Positions 1 through 9,267 of a stretch of DNA of 64,000 nt are shown one piece after another. The DNA lies in NCBI RefSeq assembly GCF_001984035.1, contig NZ_CP019449.1:2108001-2172000 (forward strand), in the 5' to 3' direction. How positions within the stretch are numbered: position 1 is the first letter of the stretch; each line of letters opens with the position of its first letter. The DNA comes from Sphingopyxis sp. QXT-31 (GTDB lineage: Bacteria > Pseudomonadota > Alphaproteobacteria > Sphingomonadales > Sphingomonadaceae). The notes beneath the pieces are model-generated. The model was not told where the DNA came from. It worked only from the letters and a program-made list of their open reading frames with translations, and ran no database searches. The position numbers and the translations under genes were made by a program.

Positions 1-1218
1 TTTTGGGACCGGACGACCGGCGAGCCGCTGGCCCCCGCGATCGTGTGGCAGGACCGCCGTACCGCCGCCGACTGCGCTGCGCTGAAGGAAGCAGGGCACG
101 AGGCCGCCGTTCAGGCAAAATCGGGGTTGCTGCTCGATCCCTATTTTTCGGGCAGCAAGATCGGCTGGGCGCTGAAGAACTGGCCGCAATTGCGCGAAGC
201 CGGTGAGCGGCTCGCGGTCGGGACGATCGAATCCTATCTGGTTTATCGCCTGACCGGGGGGGTGCATGTCAGCGACGCGAGCAATGCGTCGCGGACGCTG
301 CTGATGGATATCAACGGCGCTGGCGGCTGGGACTCGGGGCTCTGCGATTTGCTCGGGGTGCCGATGGCGCTGCTGCCCGAGATCGCCGGCTGTACTGCGA
401 CGGTGGGCGAGACCGCCCCGGCGCTGTTCGGCGGCGCGATCCCGATCAGCGGCATGGCGGGCGACCAGCAGGCCGCGACAATCGGGCAAGCGTGTCTTGC
501 GCCCGGCCAGACCAAGGCAACCTTCGGCACCGGCGCCTTCATCCTGTCGGCGAGCGGCACGACGCGGCCGGTATCGACCAACCGCCTGCTCGCGACGGTG
601 CTGGTGCAGGAAGGCGATCAACGCAGCTACGCGCTCGAGGGGTCGGTGTTCGTCGCGGGCAGCCTGATCAAATGGCTCCGCGACGGGCTCGGCCTGCTCG
701 CGAGCGCGGGCGAGAGCGAGGGGCTGGCGCGCTCGGTCGACGACAATGGCGGGGTCTATTTGGTCCCTGCCCTCGCCGGGCTCGGCGCGCCGCACTGGCG
801 CCCCGAAGCGCTGGCGGCGCTATCGGGGCTGAGTTTCGCCAGCACGAAGGCACATGTCGCGCGCGCGGCCTTGGAAGCGCAGGCCTATCAGGCGCACGAC
901 CTCAAATCGGCCTACGCCGCCGACGGGGTCGACTGGGCGGAACTCCGCATCGACGGCGGCATGGCCGCGAACGACTGGATGGCGCAGGATCTGGCCGACA
1001 TGCTCGACCTGGTCGTGGAGCGCCCCGATTTCGTCGAGAGCACCGCGCTGGGCGCGGCGATGCTGGCGGCGACGGGCGCCGGGCTCTACCCCGATCTGGC
1101 GAGCGCGGCGCAAGCGATGCGCGGCACCGCGACGCGGTTCACGCCCGCGCTCGACGCGCAGAAACGCAAAACGCGCCTTGCCGGGTGGCAAAGCGCGCTT
1201 GCAAAGGTCCTAGCGTAA
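1..1218 (+). CDS. glpK: Glycerol kinase, 3' part (5' end outside window)
   Basis: Phosphorylates glycerol to sn-glycerol-3-phosphate in the cytoplasm (FGGY kinase family). The reading frame is open from base 1 and gives 405 residues, so roughly 90 N-terminal residues of a typical 490-500 residue enzyme lie outside the window. Visible family motifs are AIVWQDRRTA near the start, GMAGDQQAA in the middle and RIDGGMAANDWMAQDL in the C-terminal ATPase half. It is convergent with rpmE, whose stop lies 12 bp downstream. The glp neighbours cannot be seen. Family assignment is firm; the start is unknown. Confidence 0.93.
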   Translation, partial: FWDRTTGEPLAPAIVWQDRRTAADCAALKEAGHEAAVQAKSGLLLDPYFSGSKIGWALKNWPQLREAGERLAVGTIESYLVYRLTGGVHVSDASNASRTLLMDINGAGGWDSGLCDLLGVPMALLPEIAGCTATVGETAPALFGGAIPISGMAGDQQAATIGQACLAPGQTKATFGTGAFILSASGTTRPVSTNRLLATVLVQEGDQRSYALEGSVFVAGSLIKWLRDGLGLLASAGESEGLARSVDDNGGVYLVPALAGLGAPHWRPEALAALSGLSFASTKAHVARAALEAQAYQAHDLKSAYAADGVDWAELRIDGGMAANDWMAQDLADMLDLVVERPDFVESTALGAAMLAATGAGLYPDLASAAQAMRGTATRFTPALDAQKRKTRLAGWQSALAKVLA

Positions 1219-1230
1219 GCCGGGAGCGAA

Positions 1231-1458
1231 TTAACGCTTGAGGGTGAGGCCACCGAAGCGCTTGTTGAACTTCGCGACCTGACCGCCGGCGTCGAGCAGG
1301 CGACCGGTGCCGCCGGTCCACGCCGGGTGCGCGGTGGGGTCGATTTCGAGCGTCATCACGTCGCCCTCTTTGCCCCAGGTCGAGCGCGTCTGATATTCGG
1401 TGCCATCGGTCATCTTGACCGTGATCATGTGGTACGCGGGGTGAATGTCTTTTTTCAT
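1231..1458 (-). CDS. rpmE: 50S ribosomal protein L31
   Basis: Ribosomal large-subunit protein of 75 residues beginning [20 protein letters not shown] and ending [12 protein letters not shown], the alphaproteobacterial L31 form. It has no cysteine, so it lacks the zinc-binding CxxC pairs of C+ L31 and should be zinc independent. A clear AGGAG lies 8-12 nt before the ATG. The leader holds a small hairpin (1477-1482 pairing with 1488-1493), which might take part in control of translation, but this is only a possibility. It is the last gene of the minus-strand envelope block, 114 bp after fabZ. Confidence 0.96.
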   Translation of the reverse strand: MKKDIHPAYHMITVKMTDGTEYQTRSTWGKEGDVMTLEIDPTAHPAWTGGTGRLLDAGGQVAKFNKRFGGLTLKR

Positions 1459-1572
1459 GTCTAGGGCTCCTGTGCCGCTGGTTTCCGACCAGCAGCGTGA
1501 GTCGATGCTTCCCCGTCCGGGGCCGCGAAGCGGCGTCCCCTAACGACGAAAGCCATAATTTGCAAGCGGTGC

Positions 1573-2052
1573 TTAGTCCGTCGGCGGATCGGCGATCATT
1601 GCGGTGAACTGGCATTCGGTCGCCAGTTGTCCGCCGAGCATCGCGCGTCCCTCAAACTTGCAGATGTTGCGCTTCGCCTGGAGAATGGTGACGTGGAGGT
1701 CGAGCAGCACGCCGGGTTCGACCGGCTTCCTGAACTTCACCCCGTCGATCCCCATGAAATAGACGAGCTTGCCCGAGCCGCCGAGGCCGAGCGATTCGAC
1801 CGCGAGGATGCCGCCGGCCTGCGCCAGCGCCTCGACGATGAGAACGCCGGGCATGATCGGCCGGCCGGGGAAATGGCCCTGAAAGAAGGGCTCGTTCATC
1901 GTCACCGCCTTGACCGCGTGGATCGAGGTGTCTTTCACCATCGCTTCCACCCGGTCGACGAGCAACATCGGATAACGATGCGGCAGCAGCGTCAGGATCC
2001 GGCGGATATCCACCGGACCCATGGCGCCGTCCGACTTTCCCCCGTCCGCCAC
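1573..2052 (-). CDS. fabZ: 3-hydroxyacyl-[acyl-carrier-protein] dehydratase FabZ
   Basis: Dehydrates 3-hydroxyacyl-ACP in type II fatty acid synthesis. The 159-residue frame has the hot-dog fold signatures [12 protein letters not shown] (catalytic His) and [20 protein letters not shown] (catalytic Glu). The first possible start is a GTG at 2052, 4 bp after the ompH stop. An in-frame ATG at 2022 ([10 protein letters not shown]) is an equally plausible start and gives 149 residues. It follows ompH directly: lpxD, which sits between skp and fabZ in enterobacteria, is absent, and no lpxA or lpxB follows. Confidence 0.95.
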   Translation of the reverse strand: MADGGKSDGAMGPVDIRRILTLLPHRYPMLLVDRVEAMVKDTSIHAVKAVTMNEPFFQGHFPGRPIMPGVLIVEALAQAGGILAVESLGLGGSGKLVYFMGIDGVKFRKPVEPGVLLDLHVTILQAKRNICKFEGRAMLGGQLATECQFTAMIADPPTD

Positions 2053-2056
2053 GATC

Positions 2057-2740
2057 TTAGCGGGTGGTCGGCGCGCTGCCGGCCGGTGCCGGCGCGGCGC
2101 CCGGCTGCGCGGCGCGGGCAGCGTCCATCAGCTGCTGGTTGCGCTGCTGAACGAGCTGGCCCGGCTGATAACCCGCGGGCACCGCGATCGAGACGTTGGG
2201 CAGGATGCGGTTGAGTTCGGTCACCACGGCGTCGGTGATATCGACATTGTTCTCGCGCGCCAGCACCGCGTCGGGGTTGAGCAGCAGGTCGACCTTCTTC
2301 GCTGTCATCGCGGCCTTGATCGCCTCGTTCATGCGAACGCTGATCTGGTCCTCGACGTAGGCGATGGCGAGCTCGACCGGCGCGCCGATCTGGCCGAGTT
2401 CGGTCTGCGCGGCCTGGCGCTTGTCCTGCACGGCCTTGCCCGCGGCCTGGAGCGCGGTCTGGTTCTGCGGGCTCTTCTTCGCCTCTTCATTATATTTGGC
2501 GATGAGGACGTTGACCTCGGCCTGAAGCGTCTGGGCGCGCGTGTTCTGCTGGTCGATCTGGGCCTTGTAGGTCGTCTCGATCTGCTGCGAGGCGGTGGTG
2601 AAGGCGGTCGAACGTGCGGCGGCGACACGAACGTCGGCGACGGCAACGCCCTTCGCCTGCGCGAAGGCCGGGGTGGCGAGCATCGGCGAAACCGACAACG
2701 TGGCGATCGCCAGCGCCGATGCGACAAGAATTTTCTTCAT
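2057..2740 (-). CDS. OmpH/Skp family periplasmic chaperone
   Basis: Periplasmic chaperone-like protein for unfolded outer-membrane proteins, 227 residues. A Sec signal peptide ([19 protein letters not shown], ending TPAFAQ) is followed by a long charged Ala/Gln-rich segment at about 55-140, predicted coiled coil, which matches the OmpH family. The C-terminal tail is Ala/Pro/Gln-rich. The start codon overlaps the bamA stop as TAATG, so the two genes are probably translationally coupled. Lying next to bamA is the classic arrangement for this family. Confidence 0.9.
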   Translation of the reverse strand: MKKILVASALAIATLSVSPMLATPAFAQAKGVAVADVRVAAARSTAFTTASQQIETTYKAQIDQQNTRAQTLQAEVNVLIAKYNEEAKKSPQNQTALQAAGKAVQDKRQAAQTELGQIGAPVELAIAYVEDQISVRMNEAIKAAMTAKKVDLLLNPDAVLARENNVDITDAVVTELNRILPNVSIAVPAGYQPGQLVQQRNQQLMDAARAAQPGAAPAPAGSAPTTR

Positions 2741-5421
2741 TAGAATTGGGTTCCTACGTTGAATGAGAAGCGTTTGGTGTCATCGCCCTCTTCTTTGCGA
2801 AGGGCGTAAGCGAAATCGATCCGGAAAGGACCGAAAGGAGAGTTCCAGTTGACGCCGGCGCCGATCGCGACGCGCGGCAGCCAGGTGTCACCGAAGAAGC
2901 GTTCCTCGAACGGCTCGAGGTTCGAGGTCGTGCCGGTCGGGCAATAACGATATTGCGTTTCAACCGCGCCGGTCGTCGGATTGATATTCGATCCGAAGGT
3001 CGGCGGCGCGCCGGTCGTGCCGTTGCGGCAGAGGTTCTTGGCCAGGCCATCGGCGGGATCGGTGAATGTCGCCAAGGTCGTCAGCTGCGGTCTGCGAACC
3101 CCGAACACCGAGCCGACGTCGAGGAATACCGACGGCCGCAGTCCCAGTTCCTTCGCGCCCGTACCCAGCGGGATGTCGAGCTCGATCCGGCCCTGGTAAT
3201 AGGCGCGGCCACCGAGCGCATCGTCGATCTGTCCGCGATTGTCGGTGTCGGTCACGACCACGGGGGCGGCCGGATTGGTGTTGTCCACCGAATAGCGGAT
3301 CACCCGCGGTCCGACCCCGCGGATGTCGAAGCCGCGCATCTGCGGCTCGCCAAGGAAGAAGCGATCGGTCAGGCGGACCTTGTCGCTCGTCGGGGTCGGG
3401 CGACCGCCGAAGGGATAGATATAGCCACCCTCGGCCGAGAAATTGAGGATAAAGCGGCTGCCGAGGTTGAAATGCTTCGACGCGTTCACGCGGGTGCGGA
3501 CATATTTGACACTGCCGCCGAGGCCGGCAAAATCCTGGCTGAGCGAAAGCGACTGGCCGCGGGTCGGGCGCAGGCGATTGTCACGGTCGTCATAGGCGAT
3601 GGTATAGCCGAGCAGCGAGGTCGTGCGCTTGCCGATCGCGTCGCACAGATAGCGGCCCGCGACGAGCGGGTCGCAATTGTCGCCGAAATAATAGATCGAG
3701 CGGTCGAGCGTGACATCGTCGAAATTGAGGCTGTAGCGGCCGAACGCCGACAGATATTCGGTGAGCGGCACGCCGACGGTGATCTGGGCGCCGGTCGTCA
3801 CCTGCTGGAAGGTCGTGCGGCGGTCGTTGTCGATGAAGTTGAACGAGTTCAAGTCGCGGCGATAGACGCTGCCGCCGATCGAGATGTTGCGGTCGAACAG
3901 ATAGGGCTCGGTGAAACCGAGTTCGACCGATTTTGAATAGCTCGAATAATTGACCGACGCCTGCAGCTGCTGACCAAGGCCGCGGAAGTTGCGCTGACGG
4001 ACCGACGCCTGGAGCAGGAAATTCTCGATCGACGAGAAACCCGCCGACAGCGAGAGTTCGCCGGTCGGCTTTTCCTCGACGTTGGTTTCCAGGATGATGC
4101 GGTCGGGGGCGCTGCCCTCCTTGCGCTCTATCTCCAGATTTTCCTGGAAATAGCCGAGGCTGTTGATGCGGTTCTCGGTGCGCTTGACGCCGAAGCTGTT
4201 GAAGGCGTCGCCCTCGTTCAGGCGAAATTCGCGGCGCACGACCTTGTCCTGCGTCAGCGTGTTGCCGTTGACGTCGATGCGCTCGACGTACGTCCGCGGG
4301 CTCTCGGCGACGTTGAAGGTGATGTCCATCGTCCGCGTTTCGGGGTCGCGGCGGAATTCGGGGTTGATGTCGGCAAAGGCGTAGCCGAACAGGCCCGCGG
4401 TCTCGCTGAGACTTTCGACCGTGTCTTCGACCTGCTTGGCGTCGTACCAGTCGCCGGTCTTCATCGGCAGCAGCGTCTTCAGCGTTTCGGGCCGGAAATC
4501 GCGCAGCTCGCTTTCGACGTCGACCTTGCCGAATTTGTAGCGTTCGCCTTCCTCGACCACATAGGTGATGATGAAGTCCTGCTTGTTGCTGGTCAGCTCG
4601 GCGACCGCCGAAATCACCCGGAAGTCAGCATAGCCGTTCGACAGGTAGAACAGGCGAATCTTCTGCTGGTCATAGGCCAAGCGGTCGGGATCGTAGCTGG
4701 TGTTCGACGACAGGATCGTCAGCAGCCCCGATTCCTTGGTCGCCATCTCGTCCTTGAGGTCGCCGTCGCTGAACTTCTCGTTGCCGATGATGTTGATCTG
4801 GCGGACCTTCGACTTCGGCCCCTCGTTGATTTCGAAGACGACGTCGACGCGGTTCTGGTCGAGCGACACCATCTTGGGCTCGACCGTCGCGGCGAAGCGG
4901 CCCTGGCGCTTGTAAAGCTCGATGATGCGCGCGACGTCGGCGCGGACCTTCGACCGGGTGAAGATCTGGCGCGGCGCGAGCTTGATCTCGGGACGGATCT
5001 TGTCTTCCTTGAGGCGCTTGTTGCCCTCCAGGATGACACGGTTGATCACCGGATTTTCCACGACCTGGATCGTCAACGCGCCATTGTCGTCGTTGATCTG
5101 GAAATCCTTGAACAATTCGGTCGCGGCAAGGTCCTTGAGCGCCTGGTCGAGCGTCGCGCGGTTGTAGGTCTGGCCGACACGCAGGCGCAGGTACGACAGG
5201 ATCGTCTGCGCCTCAAGCCGCTGATTGCCGGTGACGGTGATCGAACGGACGGTGGTCGCCGCGGGGACGGCCTCGGCGGCGGGTGCCGGAACGGTCGGCG
5301 CGGGGACGACGGGAGGCTGGACGCCCTGGGCCAGCGCGGGGCCAGCAAGCATCGTTCCAGCCATGAGGAACGCAGCCAAACGCGCCTGCGCCGAAAATTT
5401 CTGTGAAGCCACGCTGTTCAT
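2740..5421 (-). CDS. bamA: Outer membrane protein assembly factor BamA
   Basis: Central Omp85 component of the BAM complex, which inserts beta-barrel proteins into the outer membrane. The 893 residues comprise a signal peptide (MNSVASQKF to PALAQ), a Pro/Ala-rich linker, a run of POTRA domains (about 55-450) and a C-terminal 16-strand barrel. The barrel has the conserved RGF of loop 6 in LGEPQMRGFDIRG and a terminal phenylalanine (FNVGTQF) typical of barrel proteins. The frame is open 14 codons further upstream, but the ATG at 5421 places the signal peptide correctly. It lies between rseP (72 bp upstream) and ompH. Confidence 0.97.
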   Translation of the reverse strand: MNSVASQKFSAQARLAAFLMAGTMLAGPALAQGVQPPVVPAPTVPAPAAEAVPAATTVRSITVTGNQRLEAQTILSYLRLRVGQTYNRATLDQALKDLAATELFKDFQINDDNGALTIQVVENPVINRVILEGNKRLKEDKIRPEIKLAPRQIFTRSKVRADVARIIELYKRQGRFAATVEPKMVSLDQNRVDVVFEINEGPKSKVRQINIIGNEKFSDGDLKDEMATKESGLLTILSSNTSYDPDRLAYDQQKIRLFYLSNGYADFRVISAVAELTSNKQDFIITYVVEEGERYKFGKVDVESELRDFRPETLKTLLPMKTGDWYDAKQVEDTVESLSETAGLFGYAFADINPEFRRDPETRTMDITFNVAESPRTYVERIDVNGNTLTQDKVVRREFRLNEGDAFNSFGVKRTENRINSLGYFQENLEIERKEGSAPDRIILETNVEEKPTGELSLSAGFSSIENFLLQASVRQRNFRGLGQQLQASVNYSSYSKSVELGFTEPYLFDRNISIGGSVYRRDLNSFNFIDNDRRTTFQQVTTGAQITVGVPLTEYLSAFGRYSLNFDDVTLDRSIYYFGDNCDPLVAGRYLCDAIGKRTTSLLGYTIAYDDRDNRLRPTRGQSLSLSQDFAGLGGSVKYVRTRVNASKHFNLGSRFILNFSAEGGYIYPFGGRPTPTSDKVRLTDRFFLGEPQMRGFDIRGVGPRVIRYSVDNTNPAAPVVVTDTDNRGQIDDALGGRAYYQGRIELDIPLGTGAKELGLRPSVFLDVGSVFGVRRPQLTTLATFTDPADGLAKNLCRNGTTGAPPTFGSNINPTTGAVETQYRYCPTGTTSNLEPFEERFFGDTWLPRVAIGAGVNWNSPFGPFRIDFAYALRKEEGDDTKRFSFNVGTQF

Positions 5422-5493
5422 CCCGCAAAAATACTCAAAAAAGCGACAAACCCGCTTGCCCACGGGTCCGCGCGCACTCCTGCCCCAGTCCGC

Positions 5494-6627
5494 TTATCCA
5501 ATCAAGCGCGCGATCCGGTCCCAAACCCCGATTGAGCCCAAATCGTTGAAAGTCACGACCAGCATCAGCGTGACGATCGCCGCAAAGCCGAAACGAAAGG
5601 CCCATTCCTGGGCCTGCGGGGGCGCCGGCCGCCGCCGCACCGCTTCATAACCGTAAAAAAGCAAATGGCCACCATCGAGCATCGGCAATGGCAACAGATT
5701 TATGAACCCCAGATTGATGGAGATCAGTGCGATGAAGAAGATCAGCGCCTCGGGGCCCAGCGTCGCCGCCTCGCCCGAAACCTTGGCGATCTTGACCGGC
5801 CCGCTGAGGTCCTTGATCGAGCGGTTGCCGGTGAGGAACTGGCCGAGGACCTCGAGCGTCTGGCGCACGATCTGGGCCGTCTGGCGGACCGCCACCCGGG
5901 GCGCCTCGATCAGTGGCACGGGCTCGAAGACCGGCGGTCCTGGTGAAATGCCGATAACCGCGCGTTCGACATTATTGCCGAACGGATCCTTTTCCTTGAT
6001 CAGGCGCGGCGCGATGGGGATCGTCCGCTCGACCCCGGCGCGCTCGACCTGAACGTCCATGATCTCGCCCGGACGGTGAACAACGGCCATCTGGATGTCG
6101 GTGAAGCGCTCCATCGCACGGCCGTCGATCGACACGATGCGGTCGCCAGGCGCCAAACCCGCAACGGCCGCGGCGGAGCGGGGCTGGACCTGACCGACAA
6201 CCGCCGGGTTGGTCGCTATCCCGCCGATCCACGCGAAGCCAGCGAGGATCAGGATCGCGAAGAGAAAATTGGTCACCGGTCCCGCGGCGACGATCAGCGC
6301 GCGTTTCCACACCGGTTGGGCGGGAAAGGTGTGCGAGCGCTCGTCCGCCGGCAGGTTCTGCCACTCGGCGTCGGGCTGGCTGACCGCGTCGCGGTCGCCG
6401 GCGAACTGGACATAGCCGCCGAGCGGCAGCCAGCCGATCTTCCATTCGGTGCCGCGCTTGTCGGTCCAGCCGAGGATGCGGCGGCCGAAACCGATCGAAA
6501 AGGTGTCCGCCTTCACCCCGCACCAGCGCCCGACGATATAATGGCCATATTCGTGCACGAACACGAGCGGGCCGAGCACGACCAGAAAGGCCAGCACGGT
6601 GAAGAGGAAACCCGGGGACTCAAGCAT
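5494..6627 (-). CDS. rseP: RIP zinc metalloprotease RseP (site-2 protease)
   Basis: Intramembrane protease, 377 residues, that in relatives cleaves anti-sigma factors and remnant signal peptides. Seen: N-terminal membrane helix with the zinc motif HEYGH (VFVHEYGHYIVGRWCGVK), a PDZ domain in the middle (AAVAGLAPGDRIVSIDGR), and the C-terminal motif NLLPLPMLDGG. The frame runs open far upstream, but that part is antisense-like translation of dxr. The ATG at 6627 begins MLESPGFLFTVLAF and overlaps the dxr end by 8 bp. The dxr-rseP-bamA order is conserved widely. Confidence 0.96.
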   Translation of the reverse strand: MLESPGFLFTVLAFLVVLGPLVFVHEYGHYIVGRWCGVKADTFSIGFGRRILGWTDKRGTEWKIGWLPLGGYVQFAGDRDAVSQPDAEWQNLPADERSHTFPAQPVWKRALIVAAGPVTNFLFAILILAGFAWIGGIATNPAVVGQVQPRSAAAVAGLAPGDRIVSIDGRAMERFTDIQMAVVHRPGEIMDVQVERAGVERTIPIAPRLIKEKDPFGNNVERAVIGISPGPPVFEPVPLIEAPRVAVRQTAQIVRQTLEVLGQFLTGNRSIKDLSGPVKIAKVSGEAATLGPEALIFFIALISINLGFINLLPLPMLDGGHLLFYGYEAVRRRPAPPQAQEWAFRFGFAAIVTLMLVVTFNDLGSIGVWDRIARLIG

Positions 6628-7783
6628 GTTCGTATCGGTCCACAAAATGCTGCGCAGCCGCGCGCGATGACGCATCGACGCTGAATATGTCGTGAAGCGA
6701 GGCCGGGGCGGCGGGCGCGTCGGCATCGAGCACGCGCCGCACCGTATCGACGATCGCGGGAAAGGAAATGCGTCCCGCGAGGAAGGCGGCGACCGCCACC
6801 TCGTTCGCGGCGTTGAGCTGCGCCGGGCGCGCACCGCCCTCGGCGATCGCCGCACGGCAGAGTGCGGTGGCAGGAAAACGCTCCTCGTCGGGCGCCTCGA
6901 AATCGAGCCGCGCGATGCGCGCAAGGTCGAGCGGTGCGCACGGCGTCGCCATGCGATCGGGCCAGGCGAGCGCGCTGGCGATGGGAATCCGCATGTCGGG
7001 CGAGCCCAGCTGCGCGAGTGTCGAGCAGTCGACATATTCGACGAGGCTGTGGATTACCGATTGCGGGTGGACGAGGATCTCGATGCGGTCGAGCCCGACC
7101 GGGAACAGGTGAAACGCCTCGATGAGTTCGAGGCCCTTGTTCATCATCGTCGCCGAATCGACGCTGATCTTCGCGCCCATCGACCAGTTGGGATGCGCAA
7201 CCGCCTGCGCCGGGGTGACGCGGGCCATGTCGGCGGCGCTCATCGTGCGGAACGGCCCGCCGCTCGCGGTCAGGATGATCCGGCGCACCTGCTCGATCCG
7301 CCCGCCTGCGAGGCACTGGAAGATCGCATTATGCTCGCTGTCGACCGGCAGGATCGGCGCGCCCGACGCGCGCGACGCCGCGGTCATCACCGCGCCCGCC
7401 GAGACTAAGGCTTCCTTGTTGGCGAGCGCGACCGGGGTGCCCGCTTCGAGCGCGGCCATCGTCGGCGCGAGCCCCGCGCAGCCGACGATCGCCGCCATCA
7501 CGAGGTCGGTAGGCGCCTCGGCCGCCGCGACCAGCGCATCGGCGCCGGCGGCGGCTTCGATGCCGGTTCCGGCGAGCGCCTCGGCAAGGTCCGCGTAGCG
7601 CGCCTCGTCAGCGATCACCGCGAGCGCGGGGCGGAATTCCTGCGCGAGCTTCGCCAGCTCGGCGACGTCGCTGTTCGCGGTGAGCACCGCGACCGACCAG
7701 GTCTCGCCGTCGCGGCGCACGAGATCGAGGGTCGATTGCCCGACCGATCCCGTGGCACCGAACAGCGAGAGGCGGCGCGTCAT
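6620..7783 (-). CDS. dxr: 1-deoxy-D-xylulose 5-phosphate reductoisomerase
   Basis: Converts DXP to MEP with NADPH, the first committed step of the MEP isoprenoid pathway. It has 387 residues, normal for the family. Seen: N-terminal NADPH site LSLFGATGSVGQSTLDLV, ALANKEALVSAG, the metal/substrate motif PVDSEHNAIFQCL, and the loop with GPFR followed by HPNWSMGAKISVDSATMMNK. The ATG at 7783 was chosen because it places the GATGSVG motif at the N-terminus; longer upstream frames add non-family residues. It is separated from cdsA by one base. Confidence 0.97.
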   Translation of the reverse strand: MTRRLSLFGATGSVGQSTLDLVRRDGETWSVAVLTANSDVAELAKLAQEFRPALAVIADEARYADLAEALAGTGIEAAAGADALVAAAEAPTDLVMAAIVGCAGLAPTMAALEAGTPVALANKEALVSAGAVMTAASRASGAPILPVDSEHNAIFQCLAGGRIEQVRRIILTASGGPFRTMSAADMARVTPAQAVAHPNWSMGAKISVDSATMMNKGLELIEAFHLFPVGLDRIEILVHPQSVIHSLVEYVDCSTLAQLGSPDMRIPIASALAWPDRMATPCAPLDLARIARLDFEAPDEERFPATALCRAAIAEGGARPAQLNAANEVAVAAFLAGRISFPAIVDTVRRVLDADAPAAPASLHDIFSVDASSRAAAQHFVDRYEHA

Positions 7784-7784
7784 C

Positions 7785-8459
7785 TCAGTGAACCGTTCGC
7801 ACGACGAGTTCGCCCGCGAAAGCAAGCCCGCCGAGGATCAGCGCGACCGGCAGCAGCCCATCGACGCGGTCGAAGATGCCGCCATGGCCGGGGATCAGCT
7901 TGCCCGAATCCTTGACCCCGGCGCGGCGCTTCATCCAGCTCTCGCCGAGGTCGCCGAGCTGCGAAAGCAGGCCCATGACAAGGCCGATCCACAAAGGCAC
8001 ACCGACGATGTCCGCGCGGTCACCGAGCGTCGCACCGACCACCAGCGCCGCGATCATGCCGCCGAACAGCCCCGACCAGGTCTTTGCCGGGCTGATCTTC
8101 GGGGCCAGCCGCGCGCCGCCGAAGGCCCGTCCGGCGAAATAGGCGCCGATGTCGCTCGCCCACACCATCGCGAACACCCACAAGGCCGCGGTCATGCCGA
8201 GCGTGTCGCGGATGAACCACAGGCCCCCGACCGCGCCGATGGTCAGTAGCGGACCGAGGACAAAGAGCGCGCCCTTCGCGCCGCCCGACAGCGTCATCGC
8301 GCGCACCAGCGCGAACCATTCGACGAGCAGCAGCGCGCCGCCGACGAGCAGCAGCAGCGCAAAGGCGATGCCCCCGAACCATAAGGCCGCGGCCGCGATG
8401 ACCAGCAGCACGATCGCCGATCCAACGCGCACCATCAAATCCGATTTGCCCGCTGCCAT
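7785..8459 (-). CDS. cdsA: Phosphatidate cytidylyltransferase
   Basis: Makes CDP-diacylglycerol from phosphatidate and CTP in the inner membrane; the product feeds PssA, encoded 5 kb away. The protein has 224 residues and multiple hydrophobic helices. The C-terminal family signature is visible: SDIGAYFAGRAFGG, then KTWSGLFGG, and further on GDLGESWMKRRAGVKDSGKL and PGHGGIFDRVDGL. The ATG at 8459 lies 4 bp after the uppS stop. It is somewhat shorter than the E. coli enzyme, as is common in alphaproteobacteria. Confidence 0.95.
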   Translation of the reverse strand: MAAGKSDLMVRVGSAIVLLVIAAAALWFGGIAFALLLLVGGALLLVEWFALVRAMTLSGGAKGALFVLGPLLTIGAVGGLWFIRDTLGMTAALWVFAMVWASDIGAYFAGRAFGGARLAPKISPAKTWSGLFGGMIAALVVGATLGDRADIVGVPLWIGLVMGLLSQLGDLGESWMKRRAGVKDSGKLIPGHGGIFDRVDGLLPVALILGGLAFAGELVVRTVH

Positions 8460-8463
8460 GATC

Positions 8464-9150
8464 TTAAAGTCCCCCGTAGCGGCGTTCGCGCCGCGCAAAT
8501 TGGTCGAGCGCCGCCTGCAGATCGGCGGGTGCGAAATCGGGCCAGAGCTTGTCGGTGAAATAGAGCTCGGCATAGGCCGACTGCCAGAGCAGGAAATTCG
8601 ACAGCCGCACCTCGCCCGAAGTGCGGATGAGCAGGTCGAGGGGCGGCATGTCGGCGGTGTCGAGATGCGCCTCGATCGCCTCGGCAGTGATCGCCCCTTC
8701 GGAGGCGGCGGCAGTCGCCGCACGCACCAGTTCGTCCTGCGCGCCATAATTGAGCGCAACCGCGAGCGTCGTACGCTTGTTCCCCGAGGTACGTTCGAGC
8801 GCTTTGTCGATCAGCGCGACGACGTCGGGCGCGAGCGCGCGCCAGTCGCCGATGACCTTCAATTTCACATCGTTCGCGGCGAATTCGTCGAGATCGGAGA
8901 GGATGAAGCGTTTCATTAGCCCCATCAGGTCGTTGATCTCGTCCTCGGGCCGTTTCCAATTTTCGGAAGAGAAGGCGTAGAGCGTCAGCGCCTCCAGCCC
9001 CATGTCGCCCGCGGCGCGGACGATCGTACGCACCGCCTCGACCCCGGCCTTGTGCCCGGCGACGCGCGGCAGCAGCCGCTTCTTCGCCCAGCGGCCGTTG
9101 CCGTCCATGATGATCGCGACGTGGCGCGCACCTTGATTCTGAATCGTCAC
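8464..9150 (-). CDS. uppS: Isoprenyl (undecaprenyl) diphosphate synthase, GTG start
   Basis: Cis-prenyltransferase that makes undecaprenyl diphosphate, the lipid carrier for peptidoglycan and surface glycans. Motifs: HVAIIMDGNGRWAKKR (catalytic Asp), LTLYAFSSENWKRP, and the C-terminal LLIRTSGEVRLSNFLLWQSAYAE cut here as RTSGEVRLSNF and ELYFTDKLWPDF. The frame remains open to 9237, but those codons lie inside a 28-bp inverted repeat. A GTG at 9150 with GAGG 6 nt upstream gives 228 residues starting VTIQNQGARHVAI, a normal UppS N-terminus. Confidence 0.94.
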   Translation of the reverse strand: MTIQNQGARHVAIIMDGNGRWAKKRLLPRVAGHKAGVEAVRTIVRAAGDMGLEALTLYAFSSENWKRPEDEINDLMGLMKRFILSDLDEFAANDVKLKVIGDWRALAPDVVALIDKALERTSGNKRTTLAVALNYGAQDELVRAATAAASEGAITAEAIEAHLDTADMPPLDLLIRTSGEVRLSNFLLWQSAYAELYFTDKLWPDFAPADLQAALDQFARRERRYGGL

Positions 9151-9164
9151 AAGAGCCTCAGAGC

Positions 9165-9243
9165 CCGTTCGTGTCGAGCGAAGTCGAGACACGTGAAGTC
9201 TGGCGCGAACCCGGCGTGTCTCGACTTCGCTCGACACGAACGG
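9165..9243. repeat. REP-like element: perfect 28-bp inverted repeat
   Basis: Arms 9165-9192 and 9216-9243 are perfect reverse complements (arm core GTGTCGAGCGAAGTCGAG) around a 23-nt spacer. It lies in the 117-bp gap between the frr stop and the uppS start, on the transcribed strand of the operon, so it would form a very stable RNA hairpin. I recall similar sequences as common intergenic repeats in sphingomonads, but copy number cannot be tested here. Confidence 0.85.
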
Positions 9244-9267
9244 AAAAAGGGTGCGGCCTCGACAGCA

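Noticed and set aside
9151..9237. Longer uppS N-terminus
   Set aside because: These codons lie in a 28-bp inverted repeat; a GTG with a ribosome site at 9150 gives the normal N-terminus.
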